The position numbers were made by a program, and so were the translations under genes. Positions 1-8,422 of a stretch of 64,000 bases of DNA are shown piece after piece (within the stretch, counting starts at the first letter, position 1; each line of letters opens with the position of its first letter). Source of the stretch: Alteriqipengyuania abyssalis (GTDB lineage: Bacteria > Pseudomonadota > Alphaproteobacteria > Sphingomonadales > Sphingomonadaceae); contig NZ_JAHWXP010000003.1 of assembly GCF_019857185.1 (NCBI RefSeq), positions 339,501 to 403,500 on the forward strand. Reading direction: 5' to 3'. Below the pieces are notes generated by a model, which saw only the letters and a program-made list of their open reading frames with translations, was not told the DNA's origin and did not search any database.

Positions 1-1
1 G

Positions 2-1126
2 CTGCTGCGCTGGACCATGAAACTCTTCCTGCGCGCGCCTTCCCAGGTACCAAAGGGCCTGTTCCTCGCCTGGGGCTTCGGGGTCGGGTTGCTGGTCGCA
101 GCCGCCGTGCTGGCGATTCTTGCGTGGCAGGGCGATTTGATGGCCAGCCTCGGCATTCCGCGCTGGATTGTCATCAGCGCGCCTCTGATTCTCGCAGCAG
201 GCAGCTTCATCCTTCATGCGGTCATCCTGCCACAGGCGGGCGATGCCGCGCGATATCTAAGCCCGGAGCCGAACAATGTCGCCATTCGCCAGCAGATACG
301 CGAGGACGGCGTCTCGCTGATCGAAAAGCTGACCGCAAGTGGTGAGTACGACCGCATCGTCGTCGCCGGGCACAGCCTGGGGTCGGTCATCGCTCACGAC
401 CTTCTGAACTTCGCGTGGAACCGCCTCGACCGATCGAAAATGTCCGCGATCCATGCGGCCGAAAGCGCGGCGATGGAAGCTCTCTCAGCGTTGGAAGCTG
501 CCGCACGCGAACTTGTGGATGCATCGCCAGCCGATCGACCTGCAAGGAGAACCGCCTATCGCAATGCGCAGCGCCTCTATCACAAGACGCTTGCCAGGGG
601 CGAGGTGCCGCTCTGGATCGTGAGCGACCTTGTGACCATCGGCAGTCCGCTGAGCAAGGCCGCCCTGCTGATCGGCCACGATGCCGAGGATCTGCAGGCC
701 CGTATCGCGCGCCGGGAGATACCCTCGTCGCCGCCGGTGCTTGAAGGAAAGAAGGGCAACCGTCGTTTTTCCTATCCACCCGCGAACAAGGTCCGGCGTC
801 CGCACCACGGGGCTGTTTTCGGCCCGACCGTGTGGACCAACCTGTACCATCCACATCGTCTCATCTGGTTTGGCGACATCGTGTCCGGCCCGCTGCGGCA
901 GCTCTTCGGGCCGGCAGTGCTCGATGTCCGGCTTCCGATTGGCAAGCCGCCGGGTTTCCGCCATCTCGATTACTGGAAAAACCCCGACGCCGAGCCCGTG
1001 CACCCGACTATCGTGGCGCTTCGTCGCGCGCTCAATCTGAGGGCGCGGGACACGGACGAGGCATTGTGGGGCGAGGCGGCCGGCAAGGACGAGATCGTCG
1101 CCGACACCGAAATGCAAGGAGACTGA
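2..1126 (+). CDS. Membrane-anchored alpha/beta hydrolase (lipase/esterase-like), 5' partial
   Basis: The reading frame is open to the left edge of the window, so the N-terminus is missing; the first visible Met is at 17. Counting from it, two hydrophobic segments (about residues 14-37 and 50-71) suggest membrane anchoring. A serine-hydrolase nucleophile elbow GHSLGS follows at about 118-123, within a VVAGHSLGS strand-turn-helix context typical of alpha/beta hydrolases. Late His residues, for example in FRHLDYW, could complete a triad. The substrate cannot be read from sequence; a lipid or ester is the usual guess for this architecture. Only five bases separate it from the ATPase gene downstream, so it is very probably co-transcribed with the two nuclease-like genes and part of the same module. 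The fold assignment is fairly secure and the role in the module is inference. Confidence 0.7.
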   Translation: MLRWTMKLFLRAPSQVPKGLFLAWGFGVGLLVAAAVLAILAWQGDLMASLGIPRWIVISAPLILAAGSFILHAVILPQAGDAARYLSPEPNNVAIRQQIREDGVSLIEKLTASGEYDRIVVAGHSLGSVIAHDLLNFAWNRLDRSKMSAIHAAESAAMEALSALEAAARELVDASPADRPARRTAYRNAQRLYHKTLARGEVPLWIVSDLVTIGSPLSKAALLIGHDAEDLQARIARREIPSSPPVLEGKKGNRRFSYPPANKVRRPHHGAVFGPTVWTNLYHPHRLIWFGDIVSGPLRQLFGPAVLDVRLPIGKPPGFRHLDYWKNPDAEPVHPTIVALRRALNLRARDTDEALWGEAAGKDEIVADTEMQGD

Positions 1127-1131
1127 CCGCC

Positions 1132-3426
1132 ATGCGATATGTCGAACGCGACCGGATAGAGCCGCCCGCCGTGTTCGGGAGCGATGATGCGCGGATCAGC
1201 CGCCAACGTGTGCTCGATCTTTTCATGAGCGGCCCGGAAACCCTGCTGCAAACCCGTTCCGACCGTAGCCGATCAATCGCCGATCATCCCGAGGTGCGCC
1301 GCGCGCTCGCAGACCTCTTCAACCATTCCTGCGCCTTTTGCGAGACCCTCATCGATGATCCCAAGGTGTTCCGGTTTCGGCCTGCAGAGGGTGCGCACCC
1401 CGTCACCGACCGCGACTTCGCACACCTCTATTATGCCTGGCTCGCCGATGCCTGGCAGAACCTGTATCCGATTTGCTGGGAGTGCATGCCAGAGGACCCG
1501 TTCCATTTTCCGGTCGAAGGCGGTCGACGAAGCCCGCTCCCCAACCCCGGGCAGCTCCAGCAATATATCGACCGCAGCGATGGTCGCTGGCCCGTCTTTC
1601 CTCTCGACGAGAATGCGATCTTCCTCGACCCGTGCAGCGATCGTAATCTCTGGCGGTATATTCGTTTTGCGAGTGATGGCAGCATCAGCGCTTACCGCAA
1701 TAACCGGCGAGGACGCTCCACAATCCGACATTTTCGACTGGATCGTCGATCGCTGACCAGCGAGCGGGGGGCGTTGTTCGAGCGGTATTTCGCTCAGTTG
1801 TGGGAAGGTCTGGAAACGGAGGACTATGACGATGGCCGCTCTCTGTTTCCCGACAGGGGGCCGTTTAGCGGCGGTTGGCGCATATACCTTCGCGATCTCC
1901 TCGCGCGCGCGCTCAATCGACGCGCGAGCGAGAATGTCGAACGGCAACTGCTCGTTCTGCGCGAACATCGCGATTGGAGGGATCGCCTAGAGCGCGCCCG
2001 TGAAGCCCTCTTCGCACCGCCGGAGCCAGAAGATGCGTGGGACAGCGAGCGGCTCTACCACGAACCTTCTGCTCCCCGAGAGCCTCGGCGGATCGTCATC
2101 CGCAATTTCAAATCGCTGGAGAATATCGAGGTCCGTCTTCCAGCTCCCTCGACCAGCGGCGAACCCAATGCTGCGGCGCTCCTGATCCTGGGGGAGAATG
2201 CGGCGGGCAAAAGCACGATACTCGAAGCCATCGCGATCGCGCTGATGGATACGGAAACACGTCACATGCTGGACCTGAAAGCCGGGCAGCTCGTGCTCAA
2301 TCCCCGGCATCTCGGCGCGCGCGGAGCGCCCAGCCCCGAGCAGGCCGAGGTTGAACTACACTATGCGGAAGGCGAAAAGCAGCATCTGTCGATCGCGCCC
2401 AGCACGTTAGCGAGCAGTGATCATTTCATCGAACAGGACTTTCGCACCCAAGGCGAGCCGAACTCCATCCCGCTGTTCGCCTATGGCGCATTCCGGCAAT
2501 ATCTGGAAGCCCAACGGCGCTACACCAAGCACAAGCATGTCCGCAGCATGTTCCAGACCGATCAGTTGCTCTCCAATCCGGAGCGCTGGCTGCTCGGCCT
2601 GAAGAGAGCCGAGTTCAACATGGCCGTTCGCGCAATGCGGGATGTGTTCAGCATCGATGGCGAGTTCGATGTGCTCGAACGCCGGGACGACCGCGTATTC
2701 GTGGTCCAGAAGCTCGGCGAAGGTGAAGCCGGACCGCTCCAGCACACGCCGCTGACGATCGTTTCTTCGGGATTTCGGGCCGTGCTCGCGATGTTGTGCG
2801 ACATCATGCAGGGGTTGATGGACAAGCGTGTGAACCCGGAGTTCAGCACGCTGGAGACCGCGCGGGGCATCGTCCTGATCGACGAGATCGAGGCGCATCT
2901 GCACCCCCGTTGGAAAATGGCGATCATGACCGGCCTGCGGCGCGCGCTACCGCAGGTCACCTTCATCGCCACATCGCACGATCCCTTGTGCCTGCGCGGC
3001 ATGAAGCCTGGAGAGGTGCTGGTCCTCGAACGGATTCCGGGTGCTCAGGCCGACACCGAGCTTCCGGTGTTCACCCAATCGCTGGTCGATCTTCCCGACA
3101 ATAGTCACTGGACCATCGAACAACTGCTCACCGCCGACTTCTTCCAGCTGCGAAGCACCGAAAACGCCGAAGCCGAACGCCGTCTCGCGCGCATGCAGGA
3201 CAAGCTCGCCCTCGGGGTGACACCGGCTGAAGATCCGGAATTGCAGGCCTACCTCAATGAGATCAGCGGCGCGCTCCCGATCGGCGACAGCGAGGTCCAC
3301 CGGCTGGTGCAGGAAGCCATCGCCACATTCCTCGCCGAGCAGCGCAGCGCGACGCGCGAGCGATTGAAGGGTCTGAAAGAAGAGACCCGCCAAGCCATCG
3401 TCGAAGCGCTGCGGAGCGCCACATGA
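1132..3426 (+). CDS. ABC/OLD-type ATPase with N-terminal degenerate HNH domain (Septu PtuA-like)
   Basis: Protein of 764 residues; the ATG at 1132 is preferred over an in-frame upstream codon that would overlap the hydrolase gene. Residues 64-120 resemble the HNH family found in retron and Septu systems: CAFC at 67-70, WQN at 108-110 and CWEC at 115-118. However, the EHxRPK element of active relatives reads FRFRPA, with Arg81 at the position of the catalytic His, and no CNxxK follows the second Cys pair. It is therefore probably a zinc-binding pseudo-nuclease. The ATPase half has Walker A GENAAGKST (354-362), a signature-like VSSGF (544-548), Walker B IVLIDE (580-585) followed by HLHP, and a SHD switch (615-617), as in RecF/OLD/PtuA ATPases. 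The stop codon overlaps the next ATG (ATGA). In PtuAB the ATPase partners an HNH nuclease; a defence role here is inferred. Confidence 0.8.
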   Translation: MRYVERDRIEPPAVFGSDDARISRQRVLDLFMSGPETLLQTRSDRSRSIADHPEVRRALADLFNHSCAFCETLIDDPKVFRFRPAEGAHPVTDRDFAHLYYAWLADAWQNLYPICWECMPEDPFHFPVEGGRRSPLPNPGQLQQYIDRSDGRWPVFPLDENAIFLDPCSDRNLWRYIRFASDGSISAYRNNRRGRSTIRHFRLDRRSLTSERGALFERYFAQLWEGLETEDYDDGRSLFPDRGPFSGGWRIYLRDLLARALNRRASENVERQLLVLREHRDWRDRLERAREALFAPPEPEDAWDSERLYHEPSAPREPRRIVIRNFKSLENIEVRLPAPSTSGEPNAAALLILGENAAGKSTILEAIAIALMDTETRHMLDLKAGQLVLNPRHLGARGAPSPEQAEVELHYAEGEKQHLSIAPSTLASSDHFIEQDFRTQGEPNSIPLFAYGAFRQYLEAQRRYTKHKHVRSMFQTDQLLSNPERWLLGLKRAEFNMAVRAMRDVFSIDGEFDVLERRDDRVFVVQKLGEGEAGPLQHTPLTIVSSGFRAVLAMLCDIMQGLMDKRVNPEFSTLETARGIVLIDEIEAHLHPRWKMAIMTGLRRALPQVTFIATSHDPLCLRGMKPGEVLVLERIPGAQADTELPVFTQSLVDLPDNSHWTIEQLLTADFFQLRSTENAEAERRLARMQDKLALGVTPAEDPELQAYLNEISGALPIGDSEVHRLVQEAIATFLAEQRSATRERLKGLKEETRQAIVEALRSAT

Positions 3427-4385
3427 GGCAGGTGCCGCGACCCGCCGATGTGCCCGAAATTCTCACGACCAAGGGTGCCGAGGAACGGGAGGAGGCCGTG
3501 CGATACTTCGGGCCGCCGAGGGCGTCCGCGAAGGCCTTCCCGTTTGCGATCTACAAGCACAAGGAAGTAAAAAACGAGCTGGAACGGCTGTTTCGCGGAA
3601 AGTGCGCCTACTGCGAAACCTTCTATGCGAGCGCCCAGTCGATGGACGTCGAGCATTACCGGCCCAAGGGTGCGGTGGAGGGCGACGACGCGCATCCAGG
3701 GTACTGGTGGATCGCGATGGCGTGGGACAATCTCCTGCCAAGCTGCATCGACTGCAATCGCAAGCGCTACCAGATCACACCAAGGGGAGATGTCAGCCAG
3801 GTCCGGCTGCACGAAGCCACGCTCGGTTTCTCCAGGTCCTCGACGGTCGGCACCGGCAAGAAAGACAGCTTCCCGCTCGCTGCAGGCGGGGTTCGCGCGA
3901 CCCGCGCCGATGATCCCCTGTCTGCCGAAAAGCCGCTGCTGCTGAACCCGTGCGAGGAAGAACCGGGGGAGCATCTGGAATACCTGTTCGACCCCGCCAA
4001 CCCTGTCTCCTTCGTGGTCGCGCGCAAGCTGGTGGGGGGCGACCCGGACTTCGCCGGTGACCACTCCCTCAGCCTCAAAGGCACGACTTCGATCCACGTC
4101 TACGGGCTCAACCGTATCGGGCTGGTCCAGGCCCGCACCGAGGTTCTTCGACGGCTCGAGTTTCTCGGCGCCTTGATGATCGACCTGAAGGCGCTGGCGC
4201 AGGACCTCGCGGGTGCGCCGCCCGATGAGACGGTTCGTCGGGCGGAACGGGCGGTCTCCGGATTTGCCGACCGCTTGCTGGTCGAGATGAGAGCGATGGC
4301 CGATCCGGCACGACCCTATTCGGCGATGGTCGCGGCCTGGCTGGACCACTTCGCGTCCAGAGTGGCGGCTCCCGACGGTGTATAG
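3423..4385 (+). CDS. HNH endonuclease (Septu PtuB / retron-associated family)
   Basis: Protein of 320 residues whose ATG overlaps the stop of the ATPase gene by four bases, implying translational coupling and fixed stoichiometry. The HNH core is complete: CAYC at 61-64, the catalytic strand VEHYRPKG with His78, WDNL with Asn103, and CIDCNRKR with Cys108, Cys111 and Asn112. This order matches the HNH proteins that accompany retron and Septu ATPases. Remaining residues are mostly helical by composition with no other recognised domain. It is expected to be the DNA- or RNA-cutting effector, controlled by the ATPase encoded just before it. The pairing of an intact HNH here with a decayed copy inside the ATPase is notable. 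Family assignment is strong; the target and trigger are unknown. Confidence 0.85.
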   Translation: MRQVPRPADVPEILTTKGAEEREEAVRYFGPPRASAKAFPFAIYKHKEVKNELERLFRGKCAYCETFYASAQSMDVEHYRPKGAVEGDDAHPGYWWIAMAWDNLLPSCIDCNRKRYQITPRGDVSQVRLHEATLGFSRSSTVGTGKKDSFPLAAGGVRATRADDPLSAEKPLLLNPCEEEPGEHLEYLFDPANPVSFVVARKLVGGDPDFAGDHSLSLKGTTSIHVYGLNRIGLVQARTEVLRRLEFLGALMIDLKALAQDLAGAPPDETVRRAERAVSGFADRLLVEMRAMADPARPYSAMVAAWLDHFASRVAAPDGV

Positions 4386-4494
4386 AAAGGCTTCCGGAGT
4401 CGGTTAGCTGGCGTTGTATCGACACGCCTGATTTTCGATGCTTATTCGCGCTTTCTGCCACCGCGCAAAGCGGCCCCCTCCGCATGTCCGGCAC

Positions 4495-5790
4495 CTACCC
4501 GACAAGACTCGCGACCTGCTGGACCGCCAGCACGATAAACAGGATCGCCGATCCCGCCAGCGTGATGTTCGAAACCACACCGTTGCGGGCCTCTGCCGGC
4601 AGGCGTTCGGAATTGTTCAGCATCAGCAGCGTGATGGCTAGGAATGGCATGAAGAGCGCCCCGAACGCGCCGTAGATGATTACGAGCAGGAAGGGGCGGT
4701 CCGCGAACAGCAGGAACATCGGCGGAAAGGTCAGCCAGGCAAGGTAGAAACGATAGGCATTGCTCCCCTCGTGCCCGCCCTCCTCGCGGCCCTTCAGCTG
4801 GTACCACCAGTCGGAGAAAAACAGGCTCATCCCCTGCCACACGCCGAGCAGGGATGAGACCGAGGTCGCAGCGAAGCCGATCAGGAACAGGGTCGCAATC
4901 GTCGCGCCAAACCGCTCCTCCAGCACGCCCGAGAGGCCCAGCAGCCCCTGGTCGCTGTCCTGCAGCGCGATACCGGCGGAATGGAGCAGTTCGGCACCCA
5001 CGATCAGCATGGCGATGACGAAAATACCCGTCACGATGTACGCGATGGAATTGTCCACCCGCATCATCGGCAGCCACGGCGTGCCGCGCCATCCCTTGGC
5101 CTGCGTCCAGTAGCCATAGGCGGCGGTGGTGATCGTCCCGCCGACCCCGCCGATTAGGCCCAGCGTGTAGAACAGCGAGCCTTCGGGCAGCGTGAAAGTC
5201 ATACCACCGGCAATATCCGGCAGACTCGGCGCGACGAGGATTGCGAGGCCGACCATGATGACGAACATCGTGCCCACGAGCAGCTTCATCACCGTCTCGA
5301 AGGTCTCGTACTTATTGAACCACACGAAAGCGAAGCCGAACAGGCCCGCGATGATCGCCCAAGCGCGCAGCGAGAGGCCCGGGAACAGCGCGGTCAGCGG
5401 CAGGGCCGTCGCGCTCATCGCGGTGGCGCCGTAGATGAAACCCCAGATGATCACGTAAACGCCAAAATACCAGCTGGTCCATCGGCCCAGCGATCGCCAG
5501 CCCGCAAGGATGGTCGAGCCCGTGGCGAGGTGATAGCGGGCGGAGCCTTCGGACAGCGCGATCTTGACGATGCAGCCGACCACCGCGGCCCACAGCAAGG
5601 CATAGCCGAAGCGCGACCCGGCGATCAGCGTGGCGACCAGATCGCCCGCCCCCACCCCGGTCGCCGCGACCACGATTCCGGGGCCGAGATGGCGCCACAT
5701 CCGGCCGCGCGTCGGTGGAGCATGCCCGGCATCCGGTCCTTCCGGATCGCTCGCATCATGGCGCTGCGCCATTTCGCCCTGGTCGCTCAT
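4495..5790 (-). CDS. Nramp-family transporter with non-canonical metal-site motifs
   Basis: Protein of 431 residues with about eleven hydrophobic segments after a polar 30-residue N-terminus, the usual size and layout of Nramp (SLC11/LeuT-fold) transporters. The first membrane segment carries the family-like LIAGSRFGYALLW stretch. Canonical Nramps have DPGN just before it as a metal ligand motif; here the place is taken by GAGD (about 47-50). The sixth segment, where Mn/Fe transporters have a Met-x-His, reads GGTITTAAYGYWTQ with neither Met nor His. Substrate selectivity is therefore probably not Mn/Fe; Mg-type Nramp relatives also depart from these motifs. It stands alone, convergent with the HNH gene and divergent from the reductase gene. 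Fold confident, substrate uncertain. Confidence 0.75.
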   Translation of the reverse strand: MSDQGEMAQRHDASDPEGPDAGHAPPTRGRMWRHLGPGIVVAATGVGAGDLVATLIAGSRFGYALLWAAVVGCIVKIALSEGSARYHLATGSTILAGWRSLGRWTSWYFGVYVIIWGFIYGATAMSATALPLTALFPGLSLRAWAIIAGLFGFAFVWFNKYETFETVMKLLVGTMFVIMVGLAILVAPSLPDIAGGMTFTLPEGSLFYTLGLIGGVGGTITTAAYGYWTQAKGWRGTPWLPMMRVDNSIAYIVTGIFVIAMLIVGAELLHSAGIALQDSDQGLLGLSGVLEERFGATIATLFLIGFAATSVSSLLGVWQGMSLFFSDWWYQLKGREEGGHEGSNAYRFYLAWLTFPPMFLLFADRPFLLVIIYGAFGALFMPFLAITLLMLNNSERLPAEARNGVVSNITLAGSAILFIVLAVQQVASLVG

Positions 5791-6038
5791 GATTGCGCTC
5801 TCCCTCCTTCGCTCGCTCTATCGGCCCCCCGATGCGAAAGCCCAGGCACGCCGCATATACGCGGGGCGCGTGCCCTGAAACAGCCGCAGTGCATTTGACC
5901 GATGGAATCGGGCGCGGTCAGTGCGGTCTGCTTCGCCAACCAGGTTGTTTGGTGAGGCGAAAATTCCGGCGGTCGTCCTTATAACCACCTTTCACGACCT
6001 TGCATCTCAATCGAAACGGAAGCCCACGGCAGTCTGCA

Positions 6039-7271
6039 ATGGAAACCAGAGACGTCATCATCGTGGGCTCGGGCCATGGGGGAGCGCAGGCAGCTATCGC
6101 GCTGCGGCAGAACGGGTTCGAAGGATCGGTCCTGATGGTCAGTCGGGACAGCGAACTTCCTTACGAGCGCCCCCCCCTGTCCAAGGAATATCTCTCCGGC
6201 GACAAGCCGTTCGAGCGTATCCTGATCCGTCCGGAACAGTTCTGGAGCGACAAGAACATCGAGCTGCGCCTTGGCACCGAGGTCGTCGCGATCGACCCTG
6301 CAATGCACGAGGTGGCGCTGGGGGACGGCGAGAGCATCGGTTACAGCAAACTGATCTGGGCCGCCGGCGGCGCGCCGCGCGCGCTGACCTGCTCGGGCGC
6401 GGACCTGAAGGGCGTTCACGCGGTGCGCACCCGCAGCGATGTCGATGCCCTTATGCGCGAGCTCGCCGATGGCGCGAAGAGGGCGGTGGTGGTCGGTGGC
6501 GGTTATATCGGGCTGGAAGCGGCAGCGGTGCTGCGCAAGCTCGATTGCGAGGTCACGCTGCTCGAAGCCCAGCCGCGCGTTCTTGCACGTGTGGCGGGCG
6601 AGGAACTCAGTGCCTTTTATCAGGCCGAGCATCGCGCCCACGGGGTCGATCTGCGGCTCGAGACGATGGTCGACTGTCTTGAGGGCGAGGATGGCCGGGT
6701 CGCACGCGTACGTCTGCACGATGGCAGCGCGATCGACGCCGACCTGGTCATCGTCGGGATCGGGATCGTGCCTTCGGTCGAGCCGCTGGCGAAGGCAGGC
6801 GCGGTGTGTTCGAACGGCGTCGACGTCGACCGATCATGCCGCACCTCGCTGGAGGACGTCTTTGCAATCGGTGACTGCGCTGCCCATAGCAGCCGGTGGG
6901 CTCAAAATGCGGTGTTGCGGATCGAGTCCGTGCAGAACGCCAACGACATGGCCACCGCCGCGGCGAAGGCGATCTGCGGCGACCCGCAGGATTATGCCGC
7001 GTTCCCGTGGTTCTGGTCCAACCAGTATGACCTGAAGCTTCAGACCGCCGGTCTCTCGACAGGCTACGACGCGGCGGTGCTGCGCGGAGACCCTGCCGCC
7101 CGCTCCTTCTCGGTCGTCTACCTGCGCGATGGACAGGTGATCGCGCTCGACTGCGTCAATGCGATGAAGGATTTCGTCCAAGGCCGGAAGCTGGTCGAGC
7201 AGGGCGTTTCGCCGGACCCCAAGGCGGTCGCCGATACCGGTACCCCGCTGAAGGAACTCGCGACGTCCTGA
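6039..7271 (+). CDS. FAD-dependent ferredoxin reductase (rhodocoxin/putidaredoxin reductase type)
   Basis: Protein of 410 residues. The ATG at 6039 ([10 protein letters not shown]) is preferred over an in-frame TTG at 6000 because the FAD-binding strand begins right after it. It shows the FAD dinucleotide motif GSGHGG (10-15), the NAD-binding [12 protein letters not shown] at about 148-159, a second FAD contact in DVFAIGDCA, and the C-terminal reductase domain with a [10 protein letters not shown] context. It transfers electrons from NAD(P)H to a 2Fe-2S ferredoxin serving P450s or Rieske oxygenases. No ferredoxin or oxygenase gene adjoins it; it may serve the P450 and Rieske enzymes encoded 20-50 kb to the right. 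That functional link is inference. Confidence 0.85.
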   Translation: METRDVIIVGSGHGGAQAAIALRQNGFEGSVLMVSRDSELPYERPPLSKEYLSGDKPFERILIRPEQFWSDKNIELRLGTEVVAIDPAMHEVALGDGESIGYSKLIWAAGGAPRALTCSGADLKGVHAVRTRSDVDALMRELADGAKRAVVVGGGYIGLEAAAVLRKLDCEVTLLEAQPRVLARVAGEELSAFYQAEHRAHGVDLRLETMVDCLEGEDGRVARVRLHDGSAIDADLVIVGIGIVPSVEPLAKAGAVCSNGVDVDRSCRTSLEDVFAIGDCAAHSSRWAQNAVLRIESVQNANDMATAAAKAICGDPQDYAAFPWFWSNQYDLKLQTAGLSTGYDAAVLRGDPAARSFSVVYLRDGQVIALDCVNAMKDFVQGRKLVEQGVSPDPKAVADTGTPLKELATS

Positions 7272-7330
7272 CTCAGGGACTGCGTCAGCAATTCCTCGCC
7301 ACCTGCCGCGGTATCGCGTAGCCTGATCCG

Positions 7331-8326
7331 ATGCAGGCCGATCGAACATATGGTGGGCGGCCGCGTCGCGTTCTCGTCCTTGGCGGGACCGGCACGATCG
7401 GGCGGGCAACCGTGCGCGCACTGGTCGCGCGCGGGCACGAGGTGGTCTGTCTGGCGAGACGCACATCAGCGCGATCCGCGCCTCCTCACCTCTCCGGGGC
7501 ACAGCTTCGCGCCTGCGATGTGACCGACCCGGCTTCGCTGGCGCGCGACGGCATCCGGGGCGAAAGGTTCGATGCTGTGCTCTCGTGCCTCGCATCGCGT
7601 ACCGGCGCACCGGACGATGCCTGGCGGATCGACCACGACGCCCATCTGGACGCTCTGCGACAGGCACAGGCGGCGGGCATTCCGCACATGATCCTGCTGT
7701 CCGCGATCTGCGTGCAGAAGCCCCAACTGGCTTTCCAGAAAGCCAAGCTGGCATTCGAACACTCGCTGATCGCATCGGGGATCGACTATTCCATCGTGCG
7801 CCCTACAGCTTTCTTCAAATCACTGTCGGGGCAGGTCGAGCGCGTGCGGCAGGGCAAGCCGTTCGTGATGTTCGGGGACGGCACGTTGACCGCCTGCAAG
7901 CCGATCAGCGACGGCGACCTTGCCGCATACCTCGCCGATTGCATCGACAACCCAGAGCGGCGCAACCGCATCCTGCCGATCGGTGGCCCGGGACCGGCGA
8001 TCACGCCGCGCATGCAGGGGGAGGCGCTGTTCGCCATGCTCGGACAGCCGCCGCGCTTCAAACATGTGCCGGTCGCGTTGCTGGATGCTATCGTCCTGAT
8101 GCTCGGCACCATGGGGCGCGTCGTCCCTTCGCTTAGAACCAAGGCCGAACTTGCGCGCATCGGACGCTACTACGCGACCGAGTCCATGCTCGTGTTGAAC
8201 CCCGAAACCGGCTTCTACGATGCCGAGGCGACGCCCTCGACCGGCTCCGAAACGCTGTTCGACTATTACGCGCAGCTGCTCAGCGGAGAGGCGCAGGCCG
8301 AGCGCGGCGAGCATGCCGTCTTCTAG
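7331..8326 (+). CDS. bciA: NAD(P)H-dependent divinyl chlorophyllide 8-vinyl reductase (BciA/DVR type)
   Basis: Protein of 331 residues with an N-terminal Rossmann GGTGTIG motif (atypical NmrA-like SDR). It contains LSAICVQKPQLAFQKAK, SIVRPTAFFKSL, GDGTLTACKPISD and a C-terminal YDAEATPSTGSETL, all of which I recognise as conserved in BciA and plant DVR. The enzyme reduces the C8 vinyl group of divinyl (proto)chlorophyllide in bacteriochlorophyll or chlorophyll synthesis. No other photosynthesis gene lies in the window, so it is either a detached member of the pathway or a relict. Start at 7331 is the first ATG, 59 bases after the reductase gene; a shared transcript is possible. The alternative is an unassigned NAD-dependent epimerase. 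Confidence 0.75.
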   Translation: MQADRTYGGRPRRVLVLGGTGTIGRATVRALVARGHEVVCLARRTSARSAPPHLSGAQLRACDVTDPASLARDGIRGERFDAVLSCLASRTGAPDDAWRIDHDAHLDALRQAQAAGIPHMILLSAICVQKPQLAFQKAKLAFEHSLIASGIDYSIVRPTAFFKSLSGQVERVRQGKPFVMFGDGTLTACKPISDGDLAAYLADCIDNPERRNRILPIGGPGPAITPRMQGEALFAMLGQPPRFKHVPVALLDAIVLMLGTMGRVVPSLRTKAELARIGRYYATESMLVLNPETGFYDAEATPSTGSETLFDYYAQLLSGEAQAERGEHAVF

Positions 8327-8422
8327 AGGCTAGGACAGCCACTCGGAGCGGTTCCCCACGCAAATGCGCTGTTCCGATCCATGAGGCCTGGGCGCCATGA
8401 GACAGGTGAGGATCGGGCAGCT

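Noticed and set aside
832-1131. N-terminal extension of the ATPase gene
   Set aside because: It lies inside the hydrolase gene in another frame. The ATG at 1132 begins the homologous protein.
5921-6682. Alternative frame over the ferredoxin reductase start
   Set aside because: It yields Arg/Gly-rich nonsense and lacks the FAD motif found in the 6039 frame.
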